DNA of 32,777 nt from contig JADCJE010000180.1 in the NCBI GenBank assembly GCA_020247305.1, positions 1-32,777 on the forward strand, read 5' to 3'. This DNA comes from Phycisphaerales bacterium (lineage in GTDB: Bacteria; Planctomycetota; UBA1135; UBA2386). A model generated the notes under the pieces. It did no database searches. It was not told the DNA's origin and worked only from the letters and a program-made list of their open reading frames with translations. Below, piece after piece: positions 25,028 to 32,777 of the stretch (position 1 is its first letter; each line of letters opens with the position of its first letter). The translations under genes were made by a program, and so were the position numbers.

Positions 25028-28000
25028 ATGATCTCCCGCTTCTTCATCGACCGGCCGGTCTTCGCGTCGGTCCTGTCGCTGCTGATCCTGCTGCTCGGCG
25101 GCCTCGCCATTGTCGCGCTGCCGATCGCGCAGTTCCCCGAGATCACGCCGCCGACGATCCGCATCCGCGCGACGTATCCCGGCGCCAGCGCCGAGACCGT
25201 CGCGCAGTCGCTCGCCGCGCCGATCGAGCAGCAGCTGTCGGGCGCCAAGGACCTGATCTACTTCAGCTCGCAGTGCACCAACGACGGCCAGCTGACGACG
25301 ACGGCGACGTTCGCGATCGGCACCGACCAGGACCTCGCCAACGTCGACGTGCAGAACCGCGTCAAGCTGGCCGAGCCCAAGCTGCCGCAGGAGGCGCTGC
25401 GCCAGGGCGTCGTCGTGCAGAAGACGTCGACCAACATGCTGGTCGTGCTGTCGCTGCAGAGCAGCGACCCGCGCTTCGACGAGCTCTACCTGTCGAACTA
25501 CGCCACCGCCAACATCGTCGACACGCTCAAGCGCGTGCCCGGCGCGGGCGACGTCGTCTGCTACGGCGCGAAGGACTACGCCATGCGCGTCTGGCTCGAC
25601 CCGGACCGGCTGGCGCAGAAGGGCATGACCGTCGCCGACGTGCGCGCTGCGATCTCCGAGCAGAACGGCCTGTACGCCGCCGGCCGCGTCGGCCAGGAGC
25701 CCAACGAGGGCGACGCGCAGCTGACGGTGCCGGTCATCTCGCGCGGGCGGCTGGAGACGCCCGAGGAGTTCGCCGGGATCATCCTGCGCGCCGGCGCCGA
25801 CGGCTCGGTGGTGCGCGTGAGCGACGTCGGCCGCGTCGAGCTCGGCTCGCAGAGCTACGACCTGTTCGGCCGCCTCGACGGCCGCCCCGGCACGCTGCTG
25901 ATCGTCTACCTGCAGGCCGGCGCCAACGCGCTCGCGGTCAAGGAGCAGATCCTCGCGACGATGGACGAGCTGGCGAAGTCGTTCCCCGCCGGGATCGGCT
26001 ACACGGCCCCGTACGACACCACGACGTTCATCGAGGTGTCGGTCGAGGAGGTCGTGCACACGCTGCTCGAAGCCGTCGTGCTGGTGCTGCTCGTCGTCTT
26101 CCTGTTCCTGCAGAGCGTGCGCGCGACGCTGGTGCCTCTGTGCGCGGTGCCGGTCGCCATCGTCGGCACGTTCGCCGGCATGCTGGCGCTCGGCTTCACG
26201 ATCAACTCGCTGACGCTGTTCGGCCTCGTGCTCGCGATCGGCATCGTCGTCGACGACGCCATCGTCGTCGTCGAGAACGTCGAGCGCCTGATGCACGAGC
26301 GCAAGCTCGCGGTGCGCGACGCGACCATCGCGGCGATGCAGGAGGTCACCGGGCCGGTGATCGCGATCGTGCTGGTGCTGTGCGCGGTGTTCGTGCCGGT
26401 CGCCTTCCTCGGCGGCATCACCGGCCAGATGTACCAGCAGTTCGCCATCACCATCGCGGTGTCGGTGGCGATCTCCGGCCTCGTCGCGCTGACGCTGAGC
26501 CCGGCGATGTGCGTGCTGCTGCTGAAGCCTGCGCACGGCCCGCGGCGCGGCTTCTTCGGCTGGTTCAACCGCGTCTTCGACGCCGCGACGGCCGCCTACA
26601 CGGCCGCCGTCCGCGGCCTGCTGCGCATGGCCGTCGTCGGCGTGCTGGTGTTCGGCGCGCTGTGCTTTGCGACCTTCAAGCTGTTCGGCGCGCTGCCGAG
26701 CGGCTTCGTGCCGCAGGAGGACCAGGGCTACTTCCTCGTCGCCGGCGTGCTGCCCGAGGGCGCCTCGCTCGGGCGCACGAGCGCGCTCGCCGCGCGCGTC
26801 GAGAAGGACCTGCTGGCGACGCCCGGCGTGCGCAACGTCATCACGCTCGGCGGCCAGAACCTGCTGGCCGGCAGCGCCACCGCGACCAACGCGTTCACCA
26901 TGTTCGCGACGCTGGAGCCTTGGGCCGAGCGCAAGGTCGCCGAGAAGCGCCTGCGCGCGCTGCTGGTCGGCTTCAACCTGCGCTGGCGCGGCGAGCCGGA
27001 CGGCGTCGTGCTGGGCTTCAACGCGCCGCCGGTGCCGGGCCTCGGCACGCGCGTCGGCTTCGAGTTCCAGCTGCAGCAGCGCGGCCGCGCCGACGTCGCC
27101 GAGCTGGCCAAGGTCAGCGACGCGTTCGTCGCGCGCCTGCGCCAGCGGCCGGAGATCACCGGCCTGTCGACCAACCTCGGCGTGACGCTGCCGCAGGTGT
27201 TCCTCGACCTCGACCGCGAGCGGGCGCTGCGCATGGGCGTGCCGATCGGCGACGTCTACATGGCGATGCAGGCGTTCCTGTCGTCGCTGTACGTCAACGA
27301 CTTCGTCAAGGACGGCCGCATCTACCGCGTCAACCTGCAGGCGGAGCCGGCGGCGCGAACGGCGCCGGAGAGCATCGGCCGGTTCGAGGTGCGCGCGCGC
27401 GGCGGCGCGATGGTGCCGCTGTCGGGCCTCGTCGCGACGAGCTGGCGCAACGGCCCCAACTTCGTCTCGCGCTTCAACGCCTACCCGGCCGTGCAGCTCG
27501 CCGGCGCGCCGGGCGCGGGCTTCTCGACGGGCGACTGCATCCGCGTGCTGCGCGAGGAGGCGGCGAAGCTGCCCGAGGGGTACGCCTACGAGTGGAGCGG
27601 CCAGACCTACCAGGAGATCGCCGCCGGCTCGCAGGCGTCGCTCGTGCTGCTGCTCGGCATGGTCGTCGTCTTCCTGCTGCTGGCGGCGCAGTACGAGTCG
27701 TGGCTGCTGCCGGTCGCCGTGCTGCTGGCGGTGCCGCTCGCGGTGTTCGGCGCGCTCGCGGCCACGGCGCTGCGCGGGCTGGAGAACGACCTGTACTTCC
27801 AGATCGGCCTGCTGACGCTGGTGGGCCTCGCCGCCAAGAACGCGATCCTGATCGTCGAGTTCGCGGTCGTGCTGCAGCAGGAGGGCCGCAGCGTCCGCGA
27901 CGCCGCGATCGAGGCGGCGCGGCTGCGCTTCCGGCCGATCCTGATGACCTCGCTGGCGTTCGTGCTCGGTGTCGTGCCGCTGGTGGTCGCCGACGGCGCA

Positions 28001-28174
28001 GGCGCCGCCGGCCGCCACTCGATCGGCACCGGCGTGCTCGGCGGCATGATCGCCGCGACCGTGCTGGCGGTGCTGTTCGTGCCGCTGTGGTTCTTCCTGT
28101 TGCGGCGGGAGGCGAAGCCGGCGGCGGGGGCGGCGGTGCCGGTTCGGGAAGAAGAGCGCGGGCACGGCGACTAG
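25028..28174 (+). CDS. RND multidrug efflux pump, HAE1 family (AcrB/MexB type)
   Basis: The 1048 residues match AcrB-type pumps in length and layout: MISRFFIDRPVFASVLSLL start, the porter domains, and two six-helix membrane halves (duplicated around residues 330-550 and 870-1030). The proton-relay aspartates stand in IGIVVDDAIVVVENVERL at Asp409-Asp410. The C-terminal half contains LVGLAAKNAILIVEFA and the conserved FRPILMTSLAF. It would drive drug or lipid-soluble toxin export by proton motive force, in complex with the two upstream gene products. The substrate range cannot be read from the sequence. Confidence 0.96.
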   Translation: MISRFFIDRPVFASVLSLLILLLGGLAIVALPIAQFPEITPPTIRIRATYPGASAETVAQSLAAPIEQQLSGAKDLIYFSSQCTNDGQLTTTATFAIGTDQDLANVDVQNRVKLAEPKLPQEALRQGVVVQKTSTNMLVVLSLQSSDPRFDELYLSNYATANIVDTLKRVPGAGDVVCYGAKDYAMRVWLDPDRLAQKGMTVADVRAAISEQNGLYAAGRVGQEPNEGDAQLTVPVISRGRLETPEEFAGIILRAGADGSVVRVSDVGRVELGSQSYDLFGRLDGRPGTLLIVYLQAGANALAVKEQILATMDELAKSFPAGIGYTAPYDTTTFIEVSVEEVVHTLLEAVVLVLLVVFLFLQSVRATLVPLCAVPVAIVGTFAGMLALGFTINSLTLFGLVLAIGIVVDDAIVVVENVERLMHERKLAVRDATIAAMQEVTGPVIAIVLVLCAVFVPVAFLGGITGQMYQQFAITIAVSVAISGLVALTLSPAMCVLLLKPAHGPRRGFFGWFNRVFDAATAAYTAAVRGLLRMAVVGVLVFGALCFATFKLFGALPSGFVPQEDQGYFLVAGVLPEGASLGRTSALAARVEKDLLATPGVRNVITLGGQNLLAGSATATNAFTMFATLEPWAERKVAEKRLRALLVGFNLRWRGEPDGVVLGFNAPPVPGLGTRVGFEFQLQQRGRADVAELAKVSDAFVARLRQRPEITGLSTNLGVTLPQVFLDLDRERALRMGVPIGDVYMAMQAFLSSLYVNDFVKDGRIYRVNLQAEPAARTAPESIGRFEVRARGGAMVPLSGLVATSWRNGPNFVSRFNAYPAVQLAGAPGAGFSTGDCIRVLREEAAKLPEGYAYEWSGQTYQEIAAGSQASLVLLLGMVVVFLLLAAQYESWLLPVAVLLAVPLAVFGALAATALRGLENDLYFQIGLLTLVGLAAKNAILIVEFAVVLQQEGRSVRDAAIEAARLRFRPILMTSLAFVLGVVPLVVADGAGAAGRHSIGTGVLGGMIAATVLAVLFVPLWFFLLRREAKPAAGAAVPVREEERGHGD

Positions 28175-28599
28175 GCGTCTGCGTCGCGGGACGCCTCCGG
28201 TGGCACGGCCGTCCGTGGCCCAGGGGCCAAGTCGATGGCGCGCTGCCTTCGGGCAGGGCCGAAATGCCGCGCCGCGGGAGCCTGTGCCTTGGGGCCAGCG
28301 CCGGGGCTGCGCGTCGGTCATGCGCCGTGCCGTGTGATTGGGCCGCCGCCGCCCACGAATCTCCGGATCGGCATGGCACTTCGCGAGCCCAGACGACGCC
28401 TGACGCATGGGGGTCGACGCCGCCGGCCTCGGCAACCACCACCTCCTCTGTTTCGTCGGCTCAGACCATGAAGACTCATGCCATGAAGACCATGTTGGCG
28501 TGTTCAGAAGACCTTCCCGCAGCAGCCACCGGCCCCGTCGTGGCAACCGCCTCCGACCGGGCGATCCGACGCCGCGGTCGCGGTCGAGCGCAATCGATC
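28175..28599. other. Intergenic region, no gene recognised
   Basis: This 425-base stretch follows the efflux operon. A short dyad CACGG (28204-28208), CCGT, CCGTG (28213-28217), could help end that transcript. The open frame running through it into the next gene lacks any motif until the signal peptide at 28600. An ATG at 28468 (MKTHAMKTM) is in frame with that gene but would put 44 polar residues ahead of the signal, so I do not use it. Confidence 0.45.
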
Positions 28600-30354
28600 A
28601 TGGCGCGCGCGCTGCCCGTGGTTCTGGTCGCCTCCGTCGCCACGGCGCAGGGCGCCAGCAGCGGTCCGTGTTACGAGCCGAGCTTTGGCGCCAACCTCGC
28701 GCTGACCGACGACTCGGTCGCCGTCGGACTGCCGCTCGGCTTCAGCTTCCCCATGCCGGGCGGCGGTACCACCTCGGTCGTCAGCGTGAGCAGCAACGGC
28801 TTCGTCTGGCTCGGCACGAGCTCGGATCCTGGGTGCTGCAGCGGCAACGTGATGAAGCTCGTCACGCAGATGGCGCGCATTGCGCCGCTGTGGATGGACC
28901 TTGATCCCGGCGCCGGCGGCGCGGTCTGGTTCAACACGATTCCGGCGGCCGGCGGCGTCCCGGCGAGTGCCGTCATCACTTGGGACGCCGTCCCCGAGTT
29001 CTCGCAGTCGGCGCCGATGACGTTCCAGCTGCAGCTGTACGCCGACGGCTCGTTCATCACGTACTACGACCCGAACATCCGATCCGCGCAGCCGCCGGTG
29101 ACGCAGGTTGCGCTGACGGGCGTCAGCCAGGGCGCTGGCGCGGCCGCGAACATCGTCGATCTGCTTCAGGCGACCCTGGCCCCGATCGACTCGGGGGCCA
29201 ATCCGACGCTGTGCGAGGAGTTCCAGTTCTTGGGCTCGTTCGACCTGGCCATGAACGTCTGGACCTACGTTCCCAACGGGCAGGGTGGCTATCTGTTCGC
29301 GCCCAAGGCCGGCTGCAGCTTTGCTGCATCGCAACCGTTCGGGGCAGGCTGTCCGCAGCCGGCGACCGCCTACGAGGTGTTCGACACAGTCAACCCGTTC
29401 GACCTCGCCAACACGGCGCTGGAGTTCACGCCGACCGGCGGCGGCGCGTACACCGCGATGCCGACGACCGGGTTCTTCACCGGCTACACGGCGCCGCTGG
29501 CCCTCGGCGACGACGACGTGCAAGGGCCGTTCGGCCTGCCCTTCTCCTTCGTCTACCCGGGCGGCGTGACGACGGCGATCGACATCAGCAGCAACGGCTT
29601 CATCTGGCTGCAAGGCGGGTCGAACACCGATCCACGTTGCTGCGACGGCGATCCGTTCCGGCTCGTCAACGACCCGGCCAGCATCTGCGGGCTCTGGATG
29701 GATCTCTTTCCGCCCGGAGCGCCGTCGACGGGCGGCATCTTCTTCGATGTCGTCGCCGGCACGGAGGCCCACATCACGTGGGTTGACGTGCCGGAGTACG
29801 GCTCGGCCCCCGGCAACAGCTTCCAGATCACGTTGCGCAGCAACGGCACATTCCGGCTTTCCTGGGGCGGCAACGTCCTCAACCAGTCGCACAACTGCCT
29901 CGTCGGCTTCACCAGCGGCGGCCCTGGCGCCGATCCTGGCCCGACGGACCTGAGCCAGGGCCCGTTCAGCACGCCGGTGGGCGGCGGCGCACCGCTGAAG
30001 TTCACTGCCCAGCAAGGATCGCGGCCGAAGCTCGGCGCCGTCTTCGGGATGGACATCAGCGGCGCCGATCCGTCGGCCGTGTTCGGCTTGCTCGTGTTGG
30101 GCTTCACGCAGTACCTGCCGGGCATCGATCTCGGGCCGCTCGGCATGCCCGGCTGCCACCTGTATGCGTCGTTGGACAATGTGCAGGCGGTGACGTTGGC
30201 CGGATCGCCGACGCCGGCGACGCTGTCGCTGCCGGCCAACCCGGCGCTCTCCGGCCTGGTCCTCCACGCCCAGGCGGCGGCGCTGACGGCCGGCGTGAAT
30301 CCGCTCGGACTCGTCGCGTCGAACGGCCTCATGTTGCAGCTCGGGATCTACTGA
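28600..30354 (+). CDS. Secreted beta-rich protein with a duplicated module and a lineage-type C-terminal domain
   Basis: ATG 28600 starts a short signal peptide (MARALPVVLVASVATAQG). The 584 residues hold two copies of one module, at about 44-185 and 303-447. Each has an 'FSF..PGG.TT' strand, 'SSNGF(V/I)WL', a CC motif in DPGCCSGN or DPRCCDGD, and LWMDL, so they derive from duplication. Residues about 475-584 form a further beta domain (PKLGAVFGMDI ... PALSGLVLHAQAA ... SNGLMLQLGIY). This resembles, by eye, the N-terminal domain of the two FGE-like proteins in the window. It is probably extracellular or surface-exposed. No enzyme motif is visible and no named family is certain. Confidence 0.78.
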   Translation: MARALPVVLVASVATAQGASSGPCYEPSFGANLALTDDSVAVGLPLGFSFPMPGGGTTSVVSVSSNGFVWLGTSSDPGCCSGNVMKLVTQMARIAPLWMDLDPGAGGAVWFNTIPAAGGVPASAVITWDAVPEFSQSAPMTFQLQLYADGSFITYYDPNIRSAQPPVTQVALTGVSQGAGAAANIVDLLQATLAPIDSGANPTLCEEFQFLGSFDLAMNVWTYVPNGQGGYLFAPKAGCSFAASQPFGAGCPQPATAYEVFDTVNPFDLANTALEFTPTGGGAYTAMPTTGFFTGYTAPLALGDDDVQGPFGLPFSFVYPGGVTTAIDISSNGFIWLQGGSNTDPRCCDGDPFRLVNDPASICGLWMDLFPPGAPSTGGIFFDVVAGTEAHITWVDVPEYGSAPGNSFQITLRSNGTFRLSWGGNVLNQSHNCLVGFTSGGPGADPGPTDLSQGPFSTPVGGGAPLKFTAQQGSRPKLGAVFGMDISGADPSAVFGLLVLGFTQYLPGIDLGPLGMPGCHLYASLDNVQAVTLAGSPTPATLSLPANPALSGLVLHAQAAALTAGVNPLGLVASNGLMLQLGIY

Positions 30355-30669
30355 CTGCCGAATGGGCGCCCGTCGCCCGCCGCGGCCGCACCCGGTGACG
30401 CATCGCGGGGCCGGGCCCGGCGGTTGCAGGCGGCTGCGCTGCGGCTGACGGGGTCGCGCAGCGGGGGCAGGCTTGCGAGGGTCGTCCACGGTGGTGGGCG
30501 ACCGCTGCCGCCGAATCCCGCACGCCACCGTTGCCCGGGCTGTTCCACGCAGAAGCTTGGGGTCGCCGGCGAACTCCTCCGCCTCACGCACGCCGCACTC
30601 CATCCGTGCGTCGTGTCCTGGACGTAGCTGGACGCGTCCCGCCGCCCGTCATGCCGCGCGAACCTCACG
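30355..30669. other. Intergenic region with a terminator-like hairpin
   Basis: No gene is visible in this 315-base gap. GGGCG (30364-30368), a 5-base loop and CGCCC (30374-30378) form a hairpin 10 bases after the stop at 30354, perhaps ending that mRNA. A promoter for the M50-like gene must lie nearby but cannot be picked out. Confidence 0.4.
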
Positions 30670-31728
30670 TTGCCGCTCTCCGTCCGCGTCCCCTCGCTTC
30701 TCGTCACCAACCTCTCCGCGATGGTGCTCGCCCTCGTCACCCACGAGGCGGGGCGCCTCGTTGCCGGGAGGTTGATGCGGATGCGGATGTTCCGCTTCAC
30801 TGCCGGACCGATCCGTATCGAGCGGGGGCCGAACGGGCGGCTCCACGTCGGGTGGGTGCGCTCCGTCAGGGAGGTGGGCGGCATGGCGGGGATGGCATAT
30901 GGAACGTCGCGCGACGGCGGGGGACCGCGCCGCGCGCTGCTCGTCTCCGCGCTCGGAGGGCCGATCGCCTCGGTGATCCTCGGCGCGGTGGCGATGGCGC
31001 CGTACTTCGGGCTCGGTCTCGCCGCGACGACCTGGGCCCGCGACGGGGCGGTCAAGGCGCTGGCGGGCGGCGTGATGCTGTACGCGGTGACATCGCTGGC
31101 GCTCGGCGTGTTGACGAGCGTGCCCAACCGGTTCGGGGGACCGGCGTCCGACGGGCAGCGCGTACGCCTGCTGTTGCGCGGCGGTCCCGTTGCCGACCGC
31201 CACGCGACGCTCTTCGCCACCAGCGGCGCGTACGGCGCGGGGCTTTGTCCGCGCGACTGGGACGAGCGCTTCCTCGCCGCCATCCTTGCCCCGGGCGACG
31301 ACGGGACGTTCGACGCCGGCTTCGGACGCTACCTCGCCTACCTGCACGCGCTCGACCGCGAGGACGCTGCCGCCGCGGCCGCCCACGCCCGTGCGATGGC
31401 CGCAGCGAGCGCGCCGCCGGCGCTGCGTCACCTTCTGCGCGCGGAGGCCGCCTACTTCGCTGCCGCCTACGAGGGGGACGTCGCCTCGGCGCGGGCGCGC
31501 CTCGCCGAAGCCGGGGCGAGCCCCCTGCGCGACGCGTACACCCGCCGTCGTGCCGAACTCGCGATCCTCGTCGCCGCCGGCGACGCGGCCGCGGGGGGCA
31601 CCGCATTTCGGGACCTCGCGGCGACGGCCGACGCCGACCCGAACGCAGGCTTCCTGCGCGACGAACTGCGACGCCTCGCCGCTGCCACCCGGCGCATGGG
31701 CGCCCCGTCTGTCCGGGCACATGGGTGA
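30670..31728 (+). CDS. M50-like membrane protein with a degenerate zinc motif and IS-derived 3' end
   Basis: TTG 30670 is used because a TAG lies in frame at 30625 and the first ATG (30721) would cut the first membrane helix. The 352 residues begin like site-2-protease relatives: VLALVTHEAGRLVAGRLMRM, then FTAGPIRI. The HExxH motif reads HEAGR (His25, Glu26, Arg29); the second His is lost by what could be a single CAC to CGC change. Two or three further membrane segments follow, then a family-like NRFGGPASDGQRV with Asp161 as the third-ligand equivalent, then a long Ala-rich helical tail. The last residues (SVRAHG) and stop come from the end of an insertion-sequence remnant, so the original C-terminus is lost. 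Probably proteolytically inactive. Confidence 0.72.
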   Translation: MPLSVRVPSLLVTNLSAMVLALVTHEAGRLVAGRLMRMRMFRFTAGPIRIERGPNGRLHVGWVRSVREVGGMAGMAYGTSRDGGGPRRALLVSALGGPIASVILGAVAMAPYFGLGLAATTWARDGAVKALAGGVMLYAVTSLALGVLTSVPNRFGGPASDGQRVRLLLRGGPVADRHATLFATSGAYGAGLCPRDWDERFLAAILAPGDDGTFDAGFGRYLAYLHALDREDAAAAAAHARAMAAASAPPALRHLLRAEAAYFAAAYEGDVASARARLAEAGASPLRDAYTRRRAELAILVAAGDAAAGGTAFRDLAATADADPNAGFLRDELRRLAAATRRMGAPSVRAHG

Positions 31729-31730
31729 CA
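31710..31730. mobile_element. Probable terminal repeat of an IS481-like element
   Basis: The 21 bases begin TGTCCGGG and end GGGTGACA, which resembles the end sequences I recall for IS481-type elements carrying this kind of transposase tail. It lies exactly at the end of the transposase remnant on the minus strand. The matching opposite end is not visible in the window, so the element is incomplete. Confidence 0.5.
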
Positions 31731-31911
31731 CCGCCTGCCGCCGGCACGGTCGTCCGCGAGCGCGCAAGCAGGATCCCCAGCCGCAGCGCCCCCAGCTGCA
31801 CGTGCCAGAGCCCGTGCGCGTAGGCCAGCAGCAGGGGCTCGTCTCGCCGACCAACGCTTCGCCGACCGACACCATGCCGCCGTCCCACGTGATGTTGCCG
31901 TCGGCGCGCAC
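31716..31911 (-). pseudogene. Frameshifted C-terminal remnant of an IS481-like transposase
   Basis: On the minus strand one frame reads VRADGNITWDGG followed by VSVGEALVGE. After a frameshift at about 31838-31845 (a repeated GAG around AC) another frame continues EPLLLAYAHGLWHVQLGALR and LGIL. Together they match the usual tail of DDE integrase-type transposases of the IS481 group ('VR.DG.I.W.G..I.VGEAL.GE', then 'W.V..G...LG.L'), which ends close to the element's terminus. The catalytic DDE core is absent, so the remnant is dead. It fills most of the gap between the M50-like gene and the DUF2071 gene. Confidence 0.65.
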
Positions 31912-31994
31912 GCTGCGCTGCGCAGGCCCGTCGCCGCAGCGATGCTCCGGCACGATGCGCGGCCGTGATGCGGCCGTAGGTTGCGCCCTGTGCC

Positions 31995-32759
31995 CTACCG
32001 CGCCCGCCGCGGCGCGCCGATGCGCACGGTGACGTCCTGCGCCTCGTGCACGATCGGCGCGGCGCCGAGCGCCGCCGCGGGCACGCCGGCGGCGACGACG
32101 AGGCCTGGATCGACCGCGCGCAGCGCTCCGGCGCGGATCCGGTAGGGCGCGTGCCGCACCTCGGCGTGCAGCAGCGCGCGGCCGCGCTGCGCGTACAGCG
32201 CGTAGCGTTCGACCAGGAAGTGCTCCAGCGTGCCGGGCCGCGCCGCGGCGAACGGCGCGTCGGCCGCGAATGCGGCGTCGACCAGCGAGCGCGCCGGCGT
32301 CGGCTGCGGCCAGAGCCGTTCGCTGCGCGCGATGCGCGTCGCGAGCGCTCGGCCTGCGGCATCGTTCGCGGTCGCGCGCTCGTACTGCATCGTCGCCTTG
32401 CAGTACGGCAGCCCGAAGCCCCAGCGCGCGGCCCGCACCGCCAGCGTGCTCTCGGCTTCGAGGCTCCAGAACCACACGGCCGGGATCTCTTCGGCGGCTG
32501 CCCCGCGCCGACGCACGTAGGTGCGCACGTTGGTCTCCAGCGTGCGCGACGTGCCGGGGATCGGCGGCAGGCCGACGAAGCGGATGCCGGTCATCAAGAA
32601 CGGCACGAGCGCGACGTACGCCTTGCCCTCGAAGGTTTCCGGCTCCAGCTCGGGCGGCAGCAGTCGGCCGACGACCGCCGGGTCGACGGCCCAGTGCACG
32701 AACACGAGGTCGCGCCACGTCTGCCAGAAGATATGCCGGAAGGGTGCTGGCGGTTTCAT
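31995..32759 (-). CDS. YqjF-family (DUF2071) protein
   Basis: The 254 residues fit the DUF2071/YqjF family: an N-terminal WRDLVFVHWAVDPAVVGRLL (the family's 'W.dl.F.hw.v....l..llP'), LPPELEPETFEGKAYVALVP, TNVRTYVRRRG and WFWSLEAESTLAVRAARWGF, followed by LPYCKATM. Structures in this family resemble acetoacetate decarboxylase, but no activity is established. No signal peptide or membrane helix is evident. The start at 32759 lies 18 bases from the window edge, so its promoter and upstream neighbour are not visible. Its stop is next to the transposase remnant. Confidence 0.88.
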   Translation of the reverse strand: MKPPAPFRHIFWQTWRDLVFVHWAVDPAVVGRLLPPELEPETFEGKAYVALVPFLMTGIRFVGLPPIPGTSRTLETNVRTYVRRRGAAAEEIPAVWFWSLEAESTLAVRAARWGFGLPYCKATMQYERATANDAAGRALATRIARSERLWPQPTPARSLVDAAFAADAPFAAARPGTLEHFLVERYALYAQRGRALLHAEVRHAPYRIRAGALRAVDPGLVVAAGVPAAALGAAPIVHEAQDVTVRIGAPRRAR

Positions 32760-32777
32760 GGGGGAGCCGGGCCGGAA

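Noticed and set aside
23672..28546. A 1624-codon open frame on the minus strand under the efflux operon
   Set aside because: It is antisense to well-supported RND genes, is full of Arg, Ala and His repeats, and has no domain. It reflects codon bias at very high GC.
23569..28599. A plus-strand open frame of more than 1600 codons that runs through the efflux genes into the secreted protein
   Set aside because: Within the efflux genes it is an off-frame reading with an Arg/Ala-rich product. Only its end, from 28600, has a signal peptide and domains.
28468..28599. Upstream start MKTHAMKTM for the secreted duplicated protein
   Set aside because: It would place 44 polar residues before a good signal peptide.

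Overview
The window is very GC-rich, with a strong third-position GC bias that leaves long spurious open frames on both strands. The gene content suggests a Planctomycetota bacterium, possibly one of the deep-branching marine or wastewater lineages. The evidence is secreted FGE/SUMF1-like proteins, a giant lipoprotein with FG-GAP/VCBS and ASPIC/UnbV domains, and large secreted beta-rich proteins carrying a recurrent domain with a motif like 'PxLSGxxxxxQ...SNGxxLxL'. Lipoproteins, a TolC-type outer-membrane factor and a beta-barrel protein imply a two-membrane envelope. The phylum call is inference; there is no rRNA or other marker in the window. I saw no tRNA, rRNA or CRISPR array.

Layout. 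(1) 1-3.7 kb: a stranded C-terminal fragment of an FGE-like gene, then a complete secreted protein with three FGE-like domains. (2) 3.8-9.0 kb: a 1264-residue FG-GAP/UnbV lipoprotein and an alkaline-phosphatase-superfamily phosphodiesterase. (3) 9.0-13.0 kb, minus strand: a YkgJ-type cysteine-cluster protein translationally coupled to a small membrane protein; a lone receiver domain followed by groES and groEL, ending in a strong hairpin; and a zinc-ribbon protein with an extremely acidic tail. (4) 13.1-20.0 kb, plus strand: a membrane-anchored hypothetical, a TPR protein, an outer-membrane-type lipoprotein, and a tight run of kynureninase-like enzyme, KynB-type formamidase, Rid-family protein, small ExbD-like lipoprotein and HAD phosphatase, then a small membrane protein. 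(5) 20.0-22.0 kb: a one-domain paralogue of the FGE-like protein, divergent from a SprT-like gene. (6) 22.1-28.2 kb: a hairpin-forming repeat element, then a complete tripartite RND efflux operon (outer-membrane factor, membrane-fusion lipoprotein, HAE1-type pump). (7) 28.6-32.8 kb: a secreted duplicated beta-rich protein; an M50-like membrane protein whose zinc motif is broken and whose stop codon lies in the end of an insertion-sequence remnant; the frameshifted transposase remnant itself; and a YqjF/DUF2071 protein.

How the genes may work together. The kynB/kynU-like pair would convert N-formylkynurenine to kynurenine and then anthranilate plus alanine, but no tryptophan dioxygenase is present here. 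The accompanying Rid protein lacks the catalytic arginine of the deaminase subfamilies. The receiver-groES-groEL order suggests a signalling protein co-transcribed with the chaperonin. The FGE-like, FG-GAP and beta-rich proteins look like cell-surface or secreted products.

I do not see a clearly new defence or biosynthetic system. The best leads are the receiver-chaperonin operon, the kynurenine cassette with an atypical Rid protein, the lineage-specific domain shared by three secreted proteins, and the insertion-sequence remodelling of the M50-like gene.
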